From assembly GCA_024226735.1 (NCBI GenBank), contig JAAELL010000101.1, forward strand, positions 1 to 53,955: 53,955 nt of DNA, written 5' to 3'. The notes beneath the pieces were generated by a model that worked only from the letters and a program-made list of their open reading frames with translations, did not search any database and was not told where the DNA came from. Positions 9,776 through 20,236 of the stretch are shown here, one piece after another (within the stretch, counting starts at the first letter, position 1; the number at the start of each line of letters is the position of its first letter). Source of the DNA: a bacterium (GTDB taxonomy: Bacteria > Planctomycetota > UBA1135 > GCA-002686595). Position numbers and translations under genes: made by a program.

Positions 9776-9797
9776 ATCGGTAGCCGTGTTTCCGGGG

Positions 9798-10145
9798 CTA
9801 CCGCCACTCCCTTGACGTAGCCCACGATCACGCGCTGGGTCGGGAGGTCGGCGACCTTCTCCAGCCGGACCGAGCCGAGCCGCGTCTTTCCGGCGACCTC
9901 GAGCAGGCCCTCCGGATCCACCATCTCGGCGCCGCGCCAGAAGGAGAAGTTGACGTGGTTCTTGTGGGCCGACGCGCCGACGAGGATGCCGCCGTGCTCG
10001 AAGCACGGGTTGCCCCACTTCAGAGTCTCCTCGACCCCGGGACAAGCGACGTGCACGGCCTTGCGAATCTTCTCCAGGATCGGCACCGCGACTCGGCGGC
10101 CTGGGCGGTGTACTCGTCGTGGTCGGTCGGCTTCTTCATCGCCAT
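9798..10145 (-). pseudogene. DUF1801-family protein, frame broken by one base
   Basis: From ATG 10145 the frame reads MAMKKPTDHDEYTAQAAE, then shifts. The adjacent frame continues VPILEKIRKAVHVACPGVEE and CFEHGGILVGASAHKNHVNFSFW, the recognisable DUF1801 (YdhG-like) pattern. A single missing base near 10091 explains the break: E-F-A-V-P is expected where the sequence gives E-S-R-C. The downstream frame has no obvious stop at the natural end and runs on antisense to the heparinase gene, so a second lesion or an unusual C-terminus is possible. It begins 4 bp after the stop of the large peptidase gene, so the two were probably cotranscribed. An assembly indel is an alternative to real decay. Confidence 0.65.
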
Positions 10146-10149
10146 CGCG

Positions 10150-13100
10150 CTACCACCCGAAGTAGCTGCGCGCCAGCCACTGCACCGGCCGCTTGGACGC
10201 GCCGTCCACAAGCTCGGCGAACATCTCCCAGTCCCCCGCGTCGCGCGCGGCCGTCAGCTCTTCGCGTAACGCTTCTGCGAACGTGCCGTCGAAGCGCGCG
10301 AGCAGCTCGAGGAACGGGCCCGCCTTCTCAGCGGGTTCGCCCTTCTTCTTCTGGAACTTCGCGACCTGCTTGAGCGTGTTGTCCCAGCCCTTCGACGCTG
10401 CGCTCGAGAGGTACTTCTTGAGCCCCTTGCGGTCCTTCTTCGTGACCTCGATCTCGAACAGCGGCGCCCACGCGATCAGCTCGACGAGCGCGGGATCGGT
10501 ACCGCGGCCGTGGAACGACTCGCCGCTCCCGACCAAGTCGCCGAGCGCCGCCTCGACCGAGGCGAGAATCGCCTGCGCCCGACCGGCCTCCTTCATGTAC
10601 TTCGGATCGAACGCCTCCGCAGCGCGCAGCACCTCGAGCGCGTGGGAGAGTTGGCCCTCGGCGAGCGCCGGCTGGGCATTTTCCTCCCAGCGCTTCCTCC
10701 AGCTCGGGTAGCCGCGCAGACCGCGCTTGGCCACCAGCTCGCTCAACGGATCGTCGAGGAACGTCGCGAACGGCGGCTCGGGGCGCGTGTTGATCTCGAA
10801 GCCGGGATCGCCCTCCCACGCGACGGTCTGATCGAGATCGAGCAGCAGGAGGCGCGGCAGGTTGAAGCGACGGATGAAGAACGCCTCATTCGTGTCGCCG
10901 ATGCCGAACGTCCCCTCCGGCCGCAGGTCGATGCCGACCGCTCCCGGTAGAGCGTGCTCCTTCAGATAGGCTTCGATCTTGGGTGCGTCGTTGGGCGAGC
11001 AGATGCACAAGAACTGCATCCCGTAGGCCTCGGACTTCTGCGCGAGGTCCATCAGCCACTCGTCGATGCGGACGAGCTCGTTCTGATCGATGCTCCAGAG
11101 CACGAGGAGCTGCGGCACGGGACCCGCCTCCGCCCAGCTCGAGCGCTCGCCCTGTACCCAGCGCTCGACGGACGGGAACGGCGGCACTTTGCCCTGGAAG
11201 CTGCCCCCCACCGCCCCGCCGGACTCCGTCTCGAGGCGCTCCATGCGGATCCCGCGCTCGATCGCGCCGGCCGGATCGGCGGAGTCGCGCGCGAGGTAGC
11301 GCACGTTCTTGAACTTCGCGTCGCCCGGCCCCATCAAGAGGCCGAACGAGCCGCGCAGCACCTCGAGGCTGGGGAACTCGTGCGTCGCGATCAGCTCGCC
11401 GTCGAACCACATGTCGGCGTTCCGCCCGATCACGTCGAGACGCAGCTTGTGCCAGACGCCCGCGCTCGTGCGACCCGCGGGACCGCGCGCGTCGACCGGG
11501 ACGTGGCGCCAAGTCTTGAGGTTGTTCGGGCCGAAGCTCGACATCAGGTCGACCCACCCCTGCGGAACGGCCCCGTCCTCGACCTCGCGTTCGGGGAAGT
11601 ACAGCATCCCGTGGAAGCCCGAGTCGCTCTTGCGCCCGAACACGAACCCGGTGAAGTTGACCTTGCCCTTCTCGGCGAGGATCTCGGCCTCCATCGAGAA
11701 GTCGCCCGACGTGATCTCGTCCAGCGTCAGGAACTGGTAGTCGTAGCGGTCGACGTCGAACGCGCCGAAGCTTCCCGCGAGCAGCGAGCCGTCGGGCCCG
11801 AAGACCTGGCTGCCCGGGCTCCACCCGTCGAGGTTGCTCTCGTTGTAGGCGAGCTTCCAGATGGACAGCGAGCGGCCGGACTGGCGCACCGCGTCGGCGT
11901 ACGACTCGTACAGGTCGTCGAGCCCGAGGTTTCTGGCCATTCGGTACGAGACGTCCATGACCATCAGCGGCCTGCCCGCCGCGCCGTAGCGCTGCACGAT
12001 GGAGCGCGCGGTCGCCGCGATCTCGTCGTGGACCTTGGCCAAGGTGTTGGCCTTCGGGTCGAGCTTGGCGAGCAGCCGCTCGGCCGCCTCGATCTTCTTC
12101 ACGTCCGGCTCGGGCTGGAGCTCCATGAAGTGAATGCCCTCGCGCACGAGCTTCGCGGCGCGATCGGGATCGTCGAAGTGCTCGGACAACAGGTCGGCGA
12201 ACTCCATCAGGAGCGTGATGTCGTCGGGTTGCGCGACCAGCCCCTTCTCGAAGTGCTCCTTCGCGGTGGTGTACTCCTTCGCCGCTGCCGCGAACTGGCC
12301 CCACTGGTGGTACGCGCGAACGACTTCGAGCTCGCCGCGCTGCTCCTGCTGCAGATCGAGCATCCACTTCTTCCAGACGGCATCCAGCTCGTCGACCGTC
12401 TTGGGAAGAAGGAGCTCTGGAGCGTCCTCGGGGCGCTCGAGTCCCTTGTAGGGCCCCGCCGGATTCGCGAGCACGACCTCTTCGAAGTTGCGCACCGCCC
12501 CCTTGCCGACGCGTCCGCCGGAGGAATTGATGAACTCGCCGAACGCCTTGCGGTAGACGAAGCGTCCGTCGAACGGGTCCTGGTAGTTGTAGAGGAAATA
12601 GACCACGCCCCAAGTCGGCGCATACCACGGCGGCCCCCAGCCATACTCGTTCTCGAGCACGATCCGGAACGTCGGCGCCGTCGTCGGGGTCGCGTTCGGA
12701 TCGCTCGCGTCCGTACCGTCGTCATGGGACGCCATCCACCCGTTGCGCATCCTGTCGGCGAGCGGGAAGAGCCGGTGGTTCGCCGGCATATTCATGATGA
12801 CCGTACCGTTGGGCAGAATGCGCGTGCCCTCGAAGAACGACGCGAGGCCCTCGTTGAGCCAACCCGTCGCGCTCGTCGCGAGTGACACGAACTGGTGCGC
12901 CGCCTCGTGGAACAAGGTGCCGGTCATCGCCTCGAAGCCCGAGGAGATGTACGTCTCGACGTGGCTCCCGGTGAAGTGTCCGCCGGACCACTCGACCGGA
13001 GGGCCGATGCCGAGCGTCAGGTACTCGTCGCGGTTCTTGAAGACGTGGACCTTGATGCGCGGGACCGAGCCGCCGTGCTCCTCCGTGCCGTACTCGAAGA

Positions 13101-13860
13101 ACACGCGGTAGAACGCGTTCATCTGCTCCATCGCTTCGGCCGTGCGAATCAACACCTCGTATCCGGAGTCGGTGACCGTGATGTAGTTCTCGCGCTCCTC
13201 TTCGGCGGCCTCGTCCCACTCGCCGTGCTCGGCGTCGAACTCGGCGATCCACTCCTCGCTGACGTCAGCGAACAGGTCCTTGGGCTTCGCCTCGCCGGCG
13301 AGGCTCGGGTCGGGTGTCGCCGCGATGCGCTCGATCGCGAGCTGTGCCTCCTCGCGCTCGGGATCGAGCGCCAGGATCTCCTTCAGCACGCGGATCGCGG
13401 AGTGCGGGCGCTTCTCCTTCTCGTAGCGCTCGGCGATCGGGAAGAGCTTCGCGACGAAACGCTCCTTCATGCCGACCAGATCGCTGGCGATCGGATCGAG
13501 CGTGGAGAGCCGCTCGAGCACCGCCGCCGTCTCAGCCTTCTTGCGCTTCTGCGCGATCGACAGCCGGTACACCTGATGTAGGCAGTACACCAGCTCGTCC
13601 GGATCCTCCGCCGCTTCCGCCCAGCGCGCGCGCAGCTCCCACGCGTCGATCGCCTTGCGGTCGCGCTCGAGCGCGCGCTCGATCCGCGCCCGGGCTCCTT
13701 CGAGGTCCCCGGAGTCGAGCGAGCGCTCCGCGCTCTGGAGAGCGAGTCGGAAGGGGGACGCGCCGTCGTCCTGAACGGACGGCAGCCCGCGGACCGGTGC
13801 CACGGACAGAACGAGGGCGGCGGCGAGCGATTTCGAGAGTCGGATCGATTTCATCTGCAT
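10150..13860 (-). CDS. Large secreted DUF1570-type metallopeptidase with TPR, DUF1080-like and redoxin-like domains
   Basis: A 1236-residue protein from ATG 13860 (a second ATG at 13854 is equally possible), with signal peptide KSLAAALVLSVAPVRG. Residues about 50-180 are TPR-like helices. A gluzincin peptidase domain carries FHEAAHQFV at about 316-324 and the third-ligand segment WLNEGLASFFEG about 20 residues on. TPR-like helices follow at about 500-600. A concanavalin-like DUF1080-type domain sits at about 670-860 (FDGELIATHEF, GSFGLLMGPGDAKFKNVRYL). A thioredoxin-like fold at about 915-1020 (LLVLWSIDQNE, PRLLLLDLDQTVAW) has no CxxC. Its natural substrate is unknown. The combination is far longer than a usual DUF1570 protein. 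Confidence 0.85.
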   Translation of the reverse strand: MQMKSIRLSKSLAAALVLSVAPVRGLPSVQDDGASPFRLALQSAERSLDSGDLEGARARIERALERDRKAIDAWELRARWAEAAEDPDELVYCLHQVYRLSIAQKRKKAETAAVLERLSTLDPIASDLVGMKERFVAKLFPIAERYEKEKRPHSAIRVLKEILALDPEREEAQLAIERIAATPDPSLAGEAKPKDLFADVSEEWIAEFDAEHGEWDEAAEEERENYITVTDSGYEVLIRTAEAMEQMNAFYRVFFEYGTEEHGGSVPRIKVHVFKNRDEYLTLGIGPPVEWSGGHFTGSHVETYISSGFEAMTGTLFHEAAHQFVSLATSATGWLNEGLASFFEGTRILPNGTVIMNMPANHRLFPLADRMRNGWMASHDDGTDASDPNATPTTAPTFRIVLENEYGWGPPWYAPTWGVVYFLYNYQDPFDGRFVYRKAFGEFINSSGGRVGKGAVRNFEEVVLANPAGPYKGLERPEDAPELLLPKTVDELDAVWKKWMLDLQQEQRGELEVVRAYHQWGQFAAAAKEYTTAKEHFEKGLVAQPDDITLLMEFADLLSEHFDDPDRAAKLVREGIHFMELQPEPDVKKIEAAERLLAKLDPKANTLAKVHDEIAATARSIVQRYGAAGRPLMVMDVSYRMARNLGLDDLYESYADAVRQSGRSLSIWKLAYNESNLDGWSPGSQVFGPDGSLLAGSFGAFDVDRYDYQFLTLDEITSGDFSMEAEILAEKGKVNFTGFVFGRKSDSGFHGMLYFPEREVEDGAVPQGWVDLMSSFGPNNLKTWRHVPVDARGPAGRTSAGVWHKLRLDVIGRNADMWFDGELIATHEFPSLEVLRGSFGLLMGPGDAKFKNVRYLARDSADPAGAIERGIRMERLETESGGAVGGSFQGKVPPFPSVERWVQGERSSWAEAGPVPQLLVLWSIDQNELVRIDEWLMDLAQKSEAYGMQFLCICSPNDAPKIEAYLKEHALPGAVGIDLRPEGTFGIGDTNEAFFIRRFNLPRLLLLDLDQTVAWEGDPGFEINTRPEPPFATFLDDPLSELVAKRGLRGYPSWRKRWEENAQPALAEGQLSHALEVLRAAEAFDPKYMKEAGRAQAILASVEAALGDLVGSGESFHGRGTDPALVELIAWAPLFEIEVTKKDRKGLKKYLSSAASKGWDNTLKQVAKFQKKKGEPAEKAGPFLELLARFDGTFAEALREELTAARDAGDWEMFAELVDGASKRPVQWLARSYFGW

Positions 13861-14038
13861 ATCAGGCACGGCTCGGAAACGAGCGAAGGATTCTAATCGC
13901 GACCCCATCTACCCCGACCGAGCTTCTCTGCGCAGTAAGCGTCTGGTCAGGATGTGCCAATGCTGAGAACCTCGCCGCGAACGGGGGATCGCCCCGTCAA
14001 GGCACCGTGGGGCGCGGCCGATAGCCGCCAAGGTCTAC

Positions 14039-14225
14039 CTAGTGGTGTGATCCAGGAATTCGGGTCATTTGTCCGAGCCGGTTTCGTGCGGTGGCAAGGC
14101 GCCGGGTTCCGGGCGTAGCCTCTGTGCTACTCACACCAGAGATAGATACTGCTTTCTTGGGGCAACGCAGGCACCGTGCGCAACTGGCCGGACAAGTGAA
14201 CCGAATTCCTGAATCACACCACGGG
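14039..14225. repeat. Inverted-repeat element E2 (187 bp)
   Basis: The left end CTAG TGGTGTGATCCAGG and the right end are inverted copies over about 37 bp, with scattered mismatches (both arms contain GGAATTCGG and ...TTGTCCG). The right terminal tetranucleotide has drifted to CGGG. The interior has GGCAAGGCGCCGGGTTCC and GTAGCCTCTGTGCTACTCAC, shared with E3 and E5, and ATAGATACTG, shared with E5. It sits in the divergent gap between the large peptidase and the histidine kinase, ending 20 bp before the kinase start. The rest of the gap, 13861-14038, shows nothing recognisable. Confidence 0.85.
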
Positions 14226-14245
14226 GGCCTTTCTCGGAGACGAAC

Positions 14246-17044
14246 GTGTCCGGCGGCTATCCACGAGCACAAATGATGAGACTCCTGCGCGAGGGCTCGA
14301 TCGAGCGCAAGCTGAACATCATCATCACGCTCACGGTCTGCGCCGGGCTGCTCCTGGCGACGGTCGCGATGTCGTTCCTGGACTGGTCCGAGACGCGCCG
14401 CCAGATGGTCCAGGAGGCGGGCTCGGTCGCGAGCGTCCTAGGGGCGAACTGCACGGATGCTCTAGTGACGGGTGACGTGCTCGCGTCGCGCGAGGCCCTG
14501 GCTTCCGTCACGGGCCAGGCGGAGATCCTCGAGGCGTCGGTCTGGACCCGGGATGGACGCCAGCTCGCACGGTTCGCGATCCGAGCCGGCCTGCACGAGC
14601 GCGCCGACGCCATGCCGGGCATCGGGGAGATCCGCTGGGGCCCCACTGGCCTCGAGGTGCGCCGAGCAGTGAAGCTGGACAACCTGCTGATCGGCAGCGT
14701 CTACGTTCGCATCTCGTCGAGCCGCGTGCGGGAGCGCCTCGTACGCTTCGGCTTCCTCGCCGTCCTGGTCGCGGGCGCCACGATGCTCGTGACGGTGCGC
14801 ATCTCGCGTCGAATGCAGCATGCCGTCACCGAGCCACTGCTGCGCCTATCGGATGCATCGCGCCGAATCTCGGAGCAGCGCGACTACTCGATCCGCGTCG
14901 AGCGCACGACGGAGGACGAGGTCGGAGAGCTCGTCTCGGCCTTCAACGAGATGCTCGATCAGATCGAGACCCACGGTCAGGAGCTCGAGGCGGCCAAGGA
15001 GAGCGCCGAAGCAGCGATGGTCGCCAAGTCGCAGTTCCTCGCGACGATGAGCCACGAGCTCCGCACGCCGATGAACGGCATCATCGGTATGACGGGACTC
15101 CTGCTCGGCTCGGACCTCGATGTCGACCAGCGCGACTTCACCGAGACCGTGCGCACGTCGGCCGAACGGCTACTGACGACGATCAACGACCTGCTCGACT
15201 TCTCCAGGCTCGAGTCCCACCACGTCGAGCTCGAGCTGGTCGAGTGCGACCTGCGCGCCGAGGTCGAGGAGACGGTCGAGATGCTCGCGCAACCGGCGTG
15301 CGCCGCCGGACTCGAGCTGTGCTGCCTCGTCCGCTCGGACGCACCCGAGACGGTCAAGTGCGACGCCGGCCGCCTGCGCCAGATCCTGCTGCAACTCATC
15401 GGCAACGCGATCAAGTTCACGAGCGATGGCGTCGTGTCGGTCACGGTCAGTGTGCAGAAGAGAACCGAGCACGCGTGCGAGCTCATGTTCCGCGTCCGCG
15501 ACACGGGGATCGGCATCCCCGAGGACCGGCGCCACCGCCTCTTCGAATCGTTCTCGCAGGTCGACGCTTCGATGACGCGCCGCTACGACGGCGCCGGCAT
15601 CGGTCTAGCCATTAGCCGCGAGATCATCGAGGTCATGGGCGGCGAGATCGGCGTCGAGAGCGAGGTCGACGCGGGCTCGACGTTCTGGTTCACGATTCCG
15701 CTGAGCGCCGATGACTTTGTCGACGCACCGGCGATCGGCGGACCCGAGCTCTGGGGCCGGCACGTCCTGGTGATCGAGGACGGCCTCACGAGCCGCAAGG
15801 TGCTCGAGCATCACCTCGGCGCATGGGGCTGCGCCGTCGACACGGTCGCCGACTGGACCGCCACGTGCGCCGCCCTCGACGCGCGCAGCGCCAGCCGCCC
15901 GTACGACGCCGTGATTCTCGACCTCGAGCTTCCCGAGTCCGACCCCGCCACGCGCTCGCGAGAGCTGGTCGCGCTCTCGTCCGCACCTGTCGTCGGGCTC
16001 GCGTCCGTCGGCGACCTGGCCACCGCGCGCGAGCTCGAGCACGAGGTCCTCGCTGGCTGCGCGGTCAAGCCCGTCCGATCGCGGGCGTTGCTCGACACGA
16101 TGCGCGCCGTGCTCGGAACGGTTCACAACGCGCGCAGCGAGACAGCCGAGCACGGGCTGGATGCGGGTTCGAGGCCGCGCATCCTGATCGTCGAGGACAA
16201 CACCGCCAACCAGAAGTACCTCGCGCGCATCGCGGCCCGCACGGGGTGCTGGTCCGAGGTCGTCGCCAACGGGCAAGAGGCGATCCGAGCCCACGGCCAG
16301 TTCCGCTTCGACATGGTCTTGATGGACCTCATGATGCCGGTGATGGACGGGCTCGAGGCCACGCGCCGCATCCGCCAGGGCGAGTCGGGCCGACGACGCA
16401 CGCCGATCGTCGCGCTCACGGCGAACGCCGGCGAGGCGGACCGCGAAGCCGCCCTCGAAGCCGGCGTCGACGACTACCTCGAGAAGCCCGTCAGCGTCGA
16501 GGACCTCGAGCAGCTGATCCGCTGCTGGATCCAAGGCAAGCGCGACAGCGGCCTGGTCGAGCCCGAGCCGCAGCCCGAGCCGCAGCCGGCCGCACCCCTG
16601 CCGGCTCCGTTCGTCGCGCGCCCGCAGGCGACCGACGCCGCCATCGCTCCGGCGACGCAGTGCGTGCTCGTCGCGGACGACAACCCCGTCAACCAACGCC
16701 TGCTCGCGCGCATCCTCGAGCGCTTCGGCTGCCACGTCGAGACGGCCAACGACGGCGAAGAGGCGTGCGAGGCACTGAGCCAGATGGAGTTCGCGCTCGT
16801 CCTCATGGACGTGCAGATGCCCGGCGTCGACGGCCTGGAGGCGACGCGCCGCGTCCGCGCGTCGGAAGCGAACACGGGGCGCCACGTGCCGATCGTCGCG
16901 GTCAGCGCCAACACATCCGCTCACGACGTCGAGCTCGGACGGCTCGCCGGCATGGACGAGTACCTATCAAAGCCCGTTGACATCGCGCGGCTGCGCGACG
17001 TGCTCGTCCAGTTCGTCGGGCTCGGGCCTCTCAGAGCCGCTTGA
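14246..17044 (+). CDS. Membrane hybrid histidine kinase (HAMP, HisKA, HATPase, three receivers)
   Basis: A 932-residue protein. GTG 14246 is chosen because GGAG lies 7 bases upstream, just past E2; the ATG pair at 14273-14278 is the alternative. TM1 is at about 23-45 and TM2 at about 167-187, flanking a sensor region resembling CHASE8. HAMP spans about 188-245. The phospho-accepting His is in [15 protein letters not shown] (about 270). HATPase motifs are [15 protein letters not shown] and GAGIGLAI. Three receivers follow at about 505-622 (ILDLELP), 645-762 (LMDLMMP) and 806-928 (LMDVQMP), each with the Asp and the KP motif, the last two separated by a PEPQPEPQP linker. There is no HPt domain. 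The layout resembles BarA-type phosphorelay sensors; the signal is unknown. The 3' end overlaps the convergent DUF1080 gene by 14 bp. Confidence 0.95.
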   Translation: MSGGYPRAQMMRLLREGSIERKLNIIITLTVCAGLLLATVAMSFLDWSETRRQMVQEAGSVASVLGANCTDALVTGDVLASREALASVTGQAEILEASVWTRDGRQLARFAIRAGLHERADAMPGIGEIRWGPTGLEVRRAVKLDNLLIGSVYVRISSSRVRERLVRFGFLAVLVAGATMLVTVRISRRMQHAVTEPLLRLSDASRRISEQRDYSIRVERTTEDEVGELVSAFNEMLDQIETHGQELEAAKESAEAAMVAKSQFLATMSHELRTPMNGIIGMTGLLLGSDLDVDQRDFTETVRTSAERLLTTINDLLDFSRLESHHVELELVECDLRAEVEETVEMLAQPACAAGLELCCLVRSDAPETVKCDAGRLRQILLQLIGNAIKFTSDGVVSVTVSVQKRTEHACELMFRVRDTGIGIPEDRRHRLFESFSQVDASMTRRYDGAGIGLAISREIIEVMGGEIGVESEVDAGSTFWFTIPLSADDFVDAPAIGGPELWGRHVLVIEDGLTSRKVLEHHLGAWGCAVDTVADWTATCAALDARSASRPYDAVILDLELPESDPATRSRELVALSSAPVVGLASVGDLATARELEHEVLAGCAVKPVRSRALLDTMRAVLGTVHNARSETAEHGLDAGSRPRILIVEDNTANQKYLARIAARTGCWSEVVANGQEAIRAHGQFRFDMVLMDLMMPVMDGLEATRRIRQGESGRRRTPIVALTANAGEADREAALEAGVDDYLEKPVSVEDLEQLIRCWIQGKRDSGLVEPEPQPEPQPAAPLPAPFVARPQATDAAIAPATQCVLVADDNPVNQRLLARILERFGCHVETANDGEEACEALSQMEFALVLMDVQMPGVDGLEATRRVRASEANTGRHVPIVAVSANTSAHDVELGRLAGMDEYLSKPVDIARLRDVLVQFVGLGPLRAA

Positions 17045-17723
17045 TCCGGATGCCGCGGTACCACACGCGGTTGCCGTGATCCTGCAGCGCGATGTGTCCG
17101 CCACGCTGCATGCCGTAGCCTGGCCACTGCTTGAACTTCGAGGCCTCGACCAGCGCCTTCCAATCGTCGGACCAGAGCTCGTACGAGCATTGCTGCACCC
17201 CGTTGAGCCAGTGCTCGACGTGCGCGCCGTCGACGACGATGCGCGCGTCGTTCCACTCACCGACCGGCCGGGTGTCGTCGTTCTCGGGGGCGTGCAGCGC
17301 GTAGTTCGCACCGGCCATGTGCACCGGGTTGACGTCGCCGTCGAACACGGCATTGTCGAGCACCTGCATCTCGGGCCCGGAGAAGTACGTCGCGTCGAAC
17401 TCCTCGCTGACGTGGAACATGATCCCGGAGTTGGCGCGCGGCGCGATACGCCACTGGAGCACGAGCTCGAAGCTCGAGAACTCCTCGTGCGTGATCAGGT
17501 CACCGGCGCCGGCGCCGATCAGGGCGATCGCGTCGTCCTCGATCGCCCAGCCTTCGGGCACACCTTCCTGGCGGAAGCCACGCCAATGGGCGAGCGATTC
17601 GCCGTCGAAGAGCAGCTCCCAGCCATCGCGCACATCGGCGCGACTCAGCTCATTGACGTCCGCCGGGCTCGAGGCACAGGCCGAGAGGGTGAGCGCGAGA
17701 CAGAGAGAGAGATCGGTACGCAT
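17031..17723 (-). CDS. DUF1080 lipoprotein (3-keto-disaccharide hydrolase family)
   Basis: A 230-residue protein with a short signal ending LTLSAC, a lipobox. The rest is one DUF1080 domain. It opens with [16 protein letters not shown] and continues with [31 protein letters not shown], and [18 protein letters not shown]. It ends with the usual [20 protein letters not shown]. Members of this family hydrolyse 3-keto-glycosides. It is the last gene of the minus-strand run with the MFS permease (4 bp away), isomerase and Gfo/Idh/MocA dehydrogenase. That context fits the released 3-keto sugar being processed by those partners. Confidence 0.92.
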   Translation of the reverse strand: MRTDLSLCLALTLSACASSPADVNELSRADVRDGWELLFDGESLAHWRGFRQEGVPEGWAIEDDAIALIGAGAGDLITHEEFSSFELVLQWRIAPRANSGIMFHVSEEFDATYFSGPEMQVLDNAVFDGDVNPVHMAGANYALHAPENDDTRPVGEWNDARIVVDGAHVEHWLNGVQQCSYELWSDDWKALVEASKFKQWPGYGMQRGGHIALQDHGNRVWYRGIRIKRL

Positions 17724-17727
17724 ACGG

Positions 17728-19107
17728 TCAGGCGGCTTGACGGGAGCGGGACGGGTAAAGAACGAGCAAGAGCAAGAGGACGGCGAGCGCGCCGTACATG
17801 GGCGCGCTGAAGAGCTTGGTGTAGTCCATCGCCATGATGGCCTCGCCGGCAGCGTCGACTTCCCCAGTTTCGTACTGGGCGTGCTTGCCGACGAGCGCGG
17901 TCGAGATCCAGCTGCCGAGGATGATACCCACCCCCACGATGACCATGTTGTAGAGGTTCTGCGCGCTCGCGCGCACGTCCGCGGTGGTCTCCTCGTCGAC
18001 GATCATGAAAGCGACGAAGATGAAGCAGCCGAAGCAGAGACCGTGGAGCATGACGCCCAGGATCAAGGTCACCGTGCTCGGCAGCGGGATCGACTCGTAG
18101 TAGGCGAACAGCGCCATCCGCGCGGCGTACGCAAGCGTGCCGATCATCAGGAACGTCTTGCGCGAGACCTGTTTCGCGAACACCGGAATCAGGGCGAGCA
18201 CGAAGATCTCGGACATCTGCCCGATCGTCATGAGCCCTCCTCCGCCGACGCCGAAGACCTTCTCGATCGTGGAGTTGAACCAGGTGACGAAGCCACCGGC
18301 GCCAGCCTCGGTTGCGGTCAGCGCCGCCTGGTACTTGCCGAGGAAGCTCGCGGTGTAGACGAAGTAGAACTGGTGGATGCAGCTGATCGGGATCGTAAGC
18401 AGGAACAGGGTGATCAGCGGCTGCCGGCGGATCTCCGAGAGCGCCTCAAAGGTCGCGTTGGACTCCGCCGCGTCCGAGGCCGGCGGGGTCTTCGGCAGCG
18501 TGAAGCAGAACAGCCCCATGAACGCTCCCAAGAGAGCGCTCAGCTTGAAGGCATCGGCGCGCCCCGCGTTCTGGGCGGCCGTGATCGCAGCCTCGTCCAG
18601 CTCCGCGGGCGTGTGCTTGAAGAGCAGCCAATGTCCGACTCCGATTCCCACCGCGATCCAGCCGATCGTGCCCCAGACGCGCACGCGTCCGAAATCGCGG
18701 TCGCGGTCGGGCAAGTGATGGAACGCGAGCGAGTTGGTCAGTGCCAGCGTCGGCGCGTAGACGAAGCCGTACGCCAACGAGAGCCAGAAGAACGTCCAAA
18801 ACTCGGCTGTCTCCGCGAGCGTCCACACGATGACCGCACCGATGACGTGGCTGATCCCGAGGAACTTCTCGGTCGAGAACCAACGATCCGCGATCTGGCC
18901 CGCGAGGAACGGCCCGATGATCGCCCCCACTGCCCCGATCGAGAGGATGTAGCCCGCTTGCTCCAGCGTGAAGCCGCGGTGCCCCATCAGGAACGGGTAG
19001 AGGATCGGCAGCCAGGCGCCCCAGACGCCGTACTGCAGGAACATCATCAGCGACAGCCGCGTATTCAGGGAGGCGGACAGCTGCGGCGCGGGGCTCGTCT
19101 GGTTCAT
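17728..19107 (-). CDS. MFS sugar/nucleoside permease
   Basis: A 459-residue protein with about twelve hydrophobic segments. The N-terminus reads FLQYGVWGAWLPILYPFL, followed by GPFLAGQIADRWFSTEK, the usual MFS loop 2-3 signature. RVWGTIGWIAVGIGVG lies near TM4-5. This matches the nucleoside:H+ symporter-like (NupG-like) subgroup widespread in planctomycetes. In this setting, between an isomerase/epimerase and a DUF1080 hydrolase, the cargo is more likely a sugar or glycoside than a nucleoside; that is inference from context. It is 27 bp downstream of the isomerase gene. Confidence 0.88.
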   Translation of the reverse strand: MNQTSPAPQLSASLNTRLSLMMFLQYGVWGAWLPILYPFLMGHRGFTLEQAGYILSIGAVGAIIGPFLAGQIADRWFSTEKFLGISHVIGAVIVWTLAETAEFWTFFWLSLAYGFVYAPTLALTNSLAFHHLPDRDRDFGRVRVWGTIGWIAVGIGVGHWLLFKHTPAELDEAAITAAQNAGRADAFKLSALLGAFMGLFCFTLPKTPPASDAAESNATFEALSEIRRQPLITLFLLTIPISCIHQFYFVYTASFLGKYQAALTATEAGAGGFVTWFNSTIEKVFGVGGGGLMTIGQMSEIFVLALIPVFAKQVSRKTFLMIGTLAYAARMALFAYYESIPLPSTVTLILGVMLHGLCFGCFIFVAFMIVDEETTADVRASAQNLYNMVIVGVGIILGSWISTALVGKHAQYETGEVDAAGEAIMAMDYTKLFSAPMYGALAVLLLLLVLYPSRSRQAA

Positions 19108-19134
19108 GAACTGGTTGGTGGGTGGGAGTCGAGA

Positions 19135-20178
19135 TCAGTCCCCGAACGCCGCGTCGAACGCCTGCGGCGAGACCTCGAAGTCGAGGTCCTTCACGAACCG
19201 GCACGACTCCTCGGCACCGGCCTCGCGATGCATGCCGGGGTCCTCCCATTCGACGGTCAAGGGCCCCTGGTACCCGGAGTGATTGAGCTGGCGGATGATC
19301 CCCTCGAAGTCGACCTTGCCGCGCCCCATCGAGCAGAAGTCCCAGAAGCGACCGTTCTGTCCGAAGGGTGCATGCCCGCCGAAGACCCCGGCCTCCATCG
19401 GGCGGTCGGACCACCACACGTCCTTCATGTGGACGTTGAAGATGCGTTCACCGAACTCCCGCAAGAACGCGAGGTAGTCGACCCCCTGGTAGCCGAAGTG
19501 GCTCGGGTCGAAGTTGAAGCCGAAGCGCGGGTGGTGGTCGATCGCCTCGAGCGCGCGGCGCGCGGAGGCGATGTCGAAGGCGATCTCGGTCGGGTGCGCC
19601 TCGAGCGCAAAGTACACGTCCTCTTGCTCGAACACGTCCAAGATCGGCTTCCAGCGCTCCGCGAAATCCTCGAAGCCCTTGTCGATCATCCCCGGCAGGA
19701 ACGGCGGGAAGCCGTAGAGCGCGTGCCAGATCGATGAGCCCGTGAAGCCGTTGACGACGACGCGTCCGGTCTTGCCGAGCGTCTCCTTCACCGCATCCGG
19801 AGCGCAGTCGAAGAAGCGGCGAGCGGCGCGCGCGGTGTCCTTCATTTCCTGAGCCGCGCGCCCGCGGACCCCCTCCGGGTCACCATCGCCCCAGACATGA
19901 TCGGGCAGGATCGCCTTGTGGCGCTCGTCGATCAGGTCGCACACGGCCTGGCCGACGAGGTGCGAGCTGATGGCCAAGGCCCCGAGGCCGTGGTTCCCGA
20001 GCAGCTCCCAGTGATTCTTGCAGTAGTCGTCTTCACGCAGCGCACGCTGCGGGTCGAAGTGGTCGCCCCAGCAGGCGAGCTCGAGGCCGTCGTAGCCGAA
20101 GCTCTTGGCATTCTGCGCCATCGTCTCGAGCGGTAGGTCGGCCCATTGGCCGGTGAAGAGGCATACGGGGCGTGCCAT
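19135..20178 (-). CDS. Sugar phosphate isomerase/epimerase-family TIM-barrel protein
   Basis: A 347-residue xylose-isomerase-like TIM barrel. Metal-ligand positions are visible in order: FALEAHPTE (Glu), [13 protein letters not shown] (Asp/His), [11 protein letters not shown] (His) and [11 protein letters not shown] (Glu). There is no signal peptide, so it is cytoplasmic. In clusters with Gfo/Idh/MocA dehydrogenases and DUF1080 proteins, such enzymes are thought to isomerise, epimerise or cleave keto-sugars. The exact reaction cannot be deduced. The dehydrogenase gene lies 58 bp upstream on the same strand. Confidence 0.9.
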   Translation of the reverse strand: MARPVCLFTGQWADLPLETMAQNAKSFGYDGLELACWGDHFDPQRALREDDYCKNHWELLGNHGLGALAISSHLVGQAVCDLIDERHKAILPDHVWGDGDPEGVRGRAAQEMKDTARAARRFFDCAPDAVKETLGKTGRVVVNGFTGSSIWHALYGFPPFLPGMIDKGFEDFAERWKPILDVFEQEDVYFALEAHPTEIAFDIASARRALEAIDHHPRFGFNFDPSHFGYQGVDYLAFLREFGERIFNVHMKDVWWSDRPMEAGVFGGHAPFGQNGRFWDFCSMGRGKVDFEGIIRQLNHSGYQGPLTVEWEDPGMHREAGAEESCRFVKDLDFEVSPQAFDAAFGD

Positions 20179-20236
20179 GGGAGTGCTCCGATCAGGGTCC
20201 GATCAGGGGGGTTTGGGGCCCGACAGTCTACTGCCG

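Noticed and set aside
9535..9797. C-terminal extension of the DUF1801 frame over the heparinase 3' end
   Set aside because: Residues in this stretch no longer resemble the family and lie antisense to a real gene; likely read-through of a broken frame.
10954..12885. A 643-residue plus-strand open frame opposite the large peptidase
   Set aside because: Shadow of the coding strand: no domain pattern, no signal, composition biased to Arg/Leu/Val/Glu.
14091..14276. A short open frame inside element E2 (similar peptide also inside E5)
   Set aside because: It is repeat-derived and its sequence similarity only reflects the shared element, not a gene.
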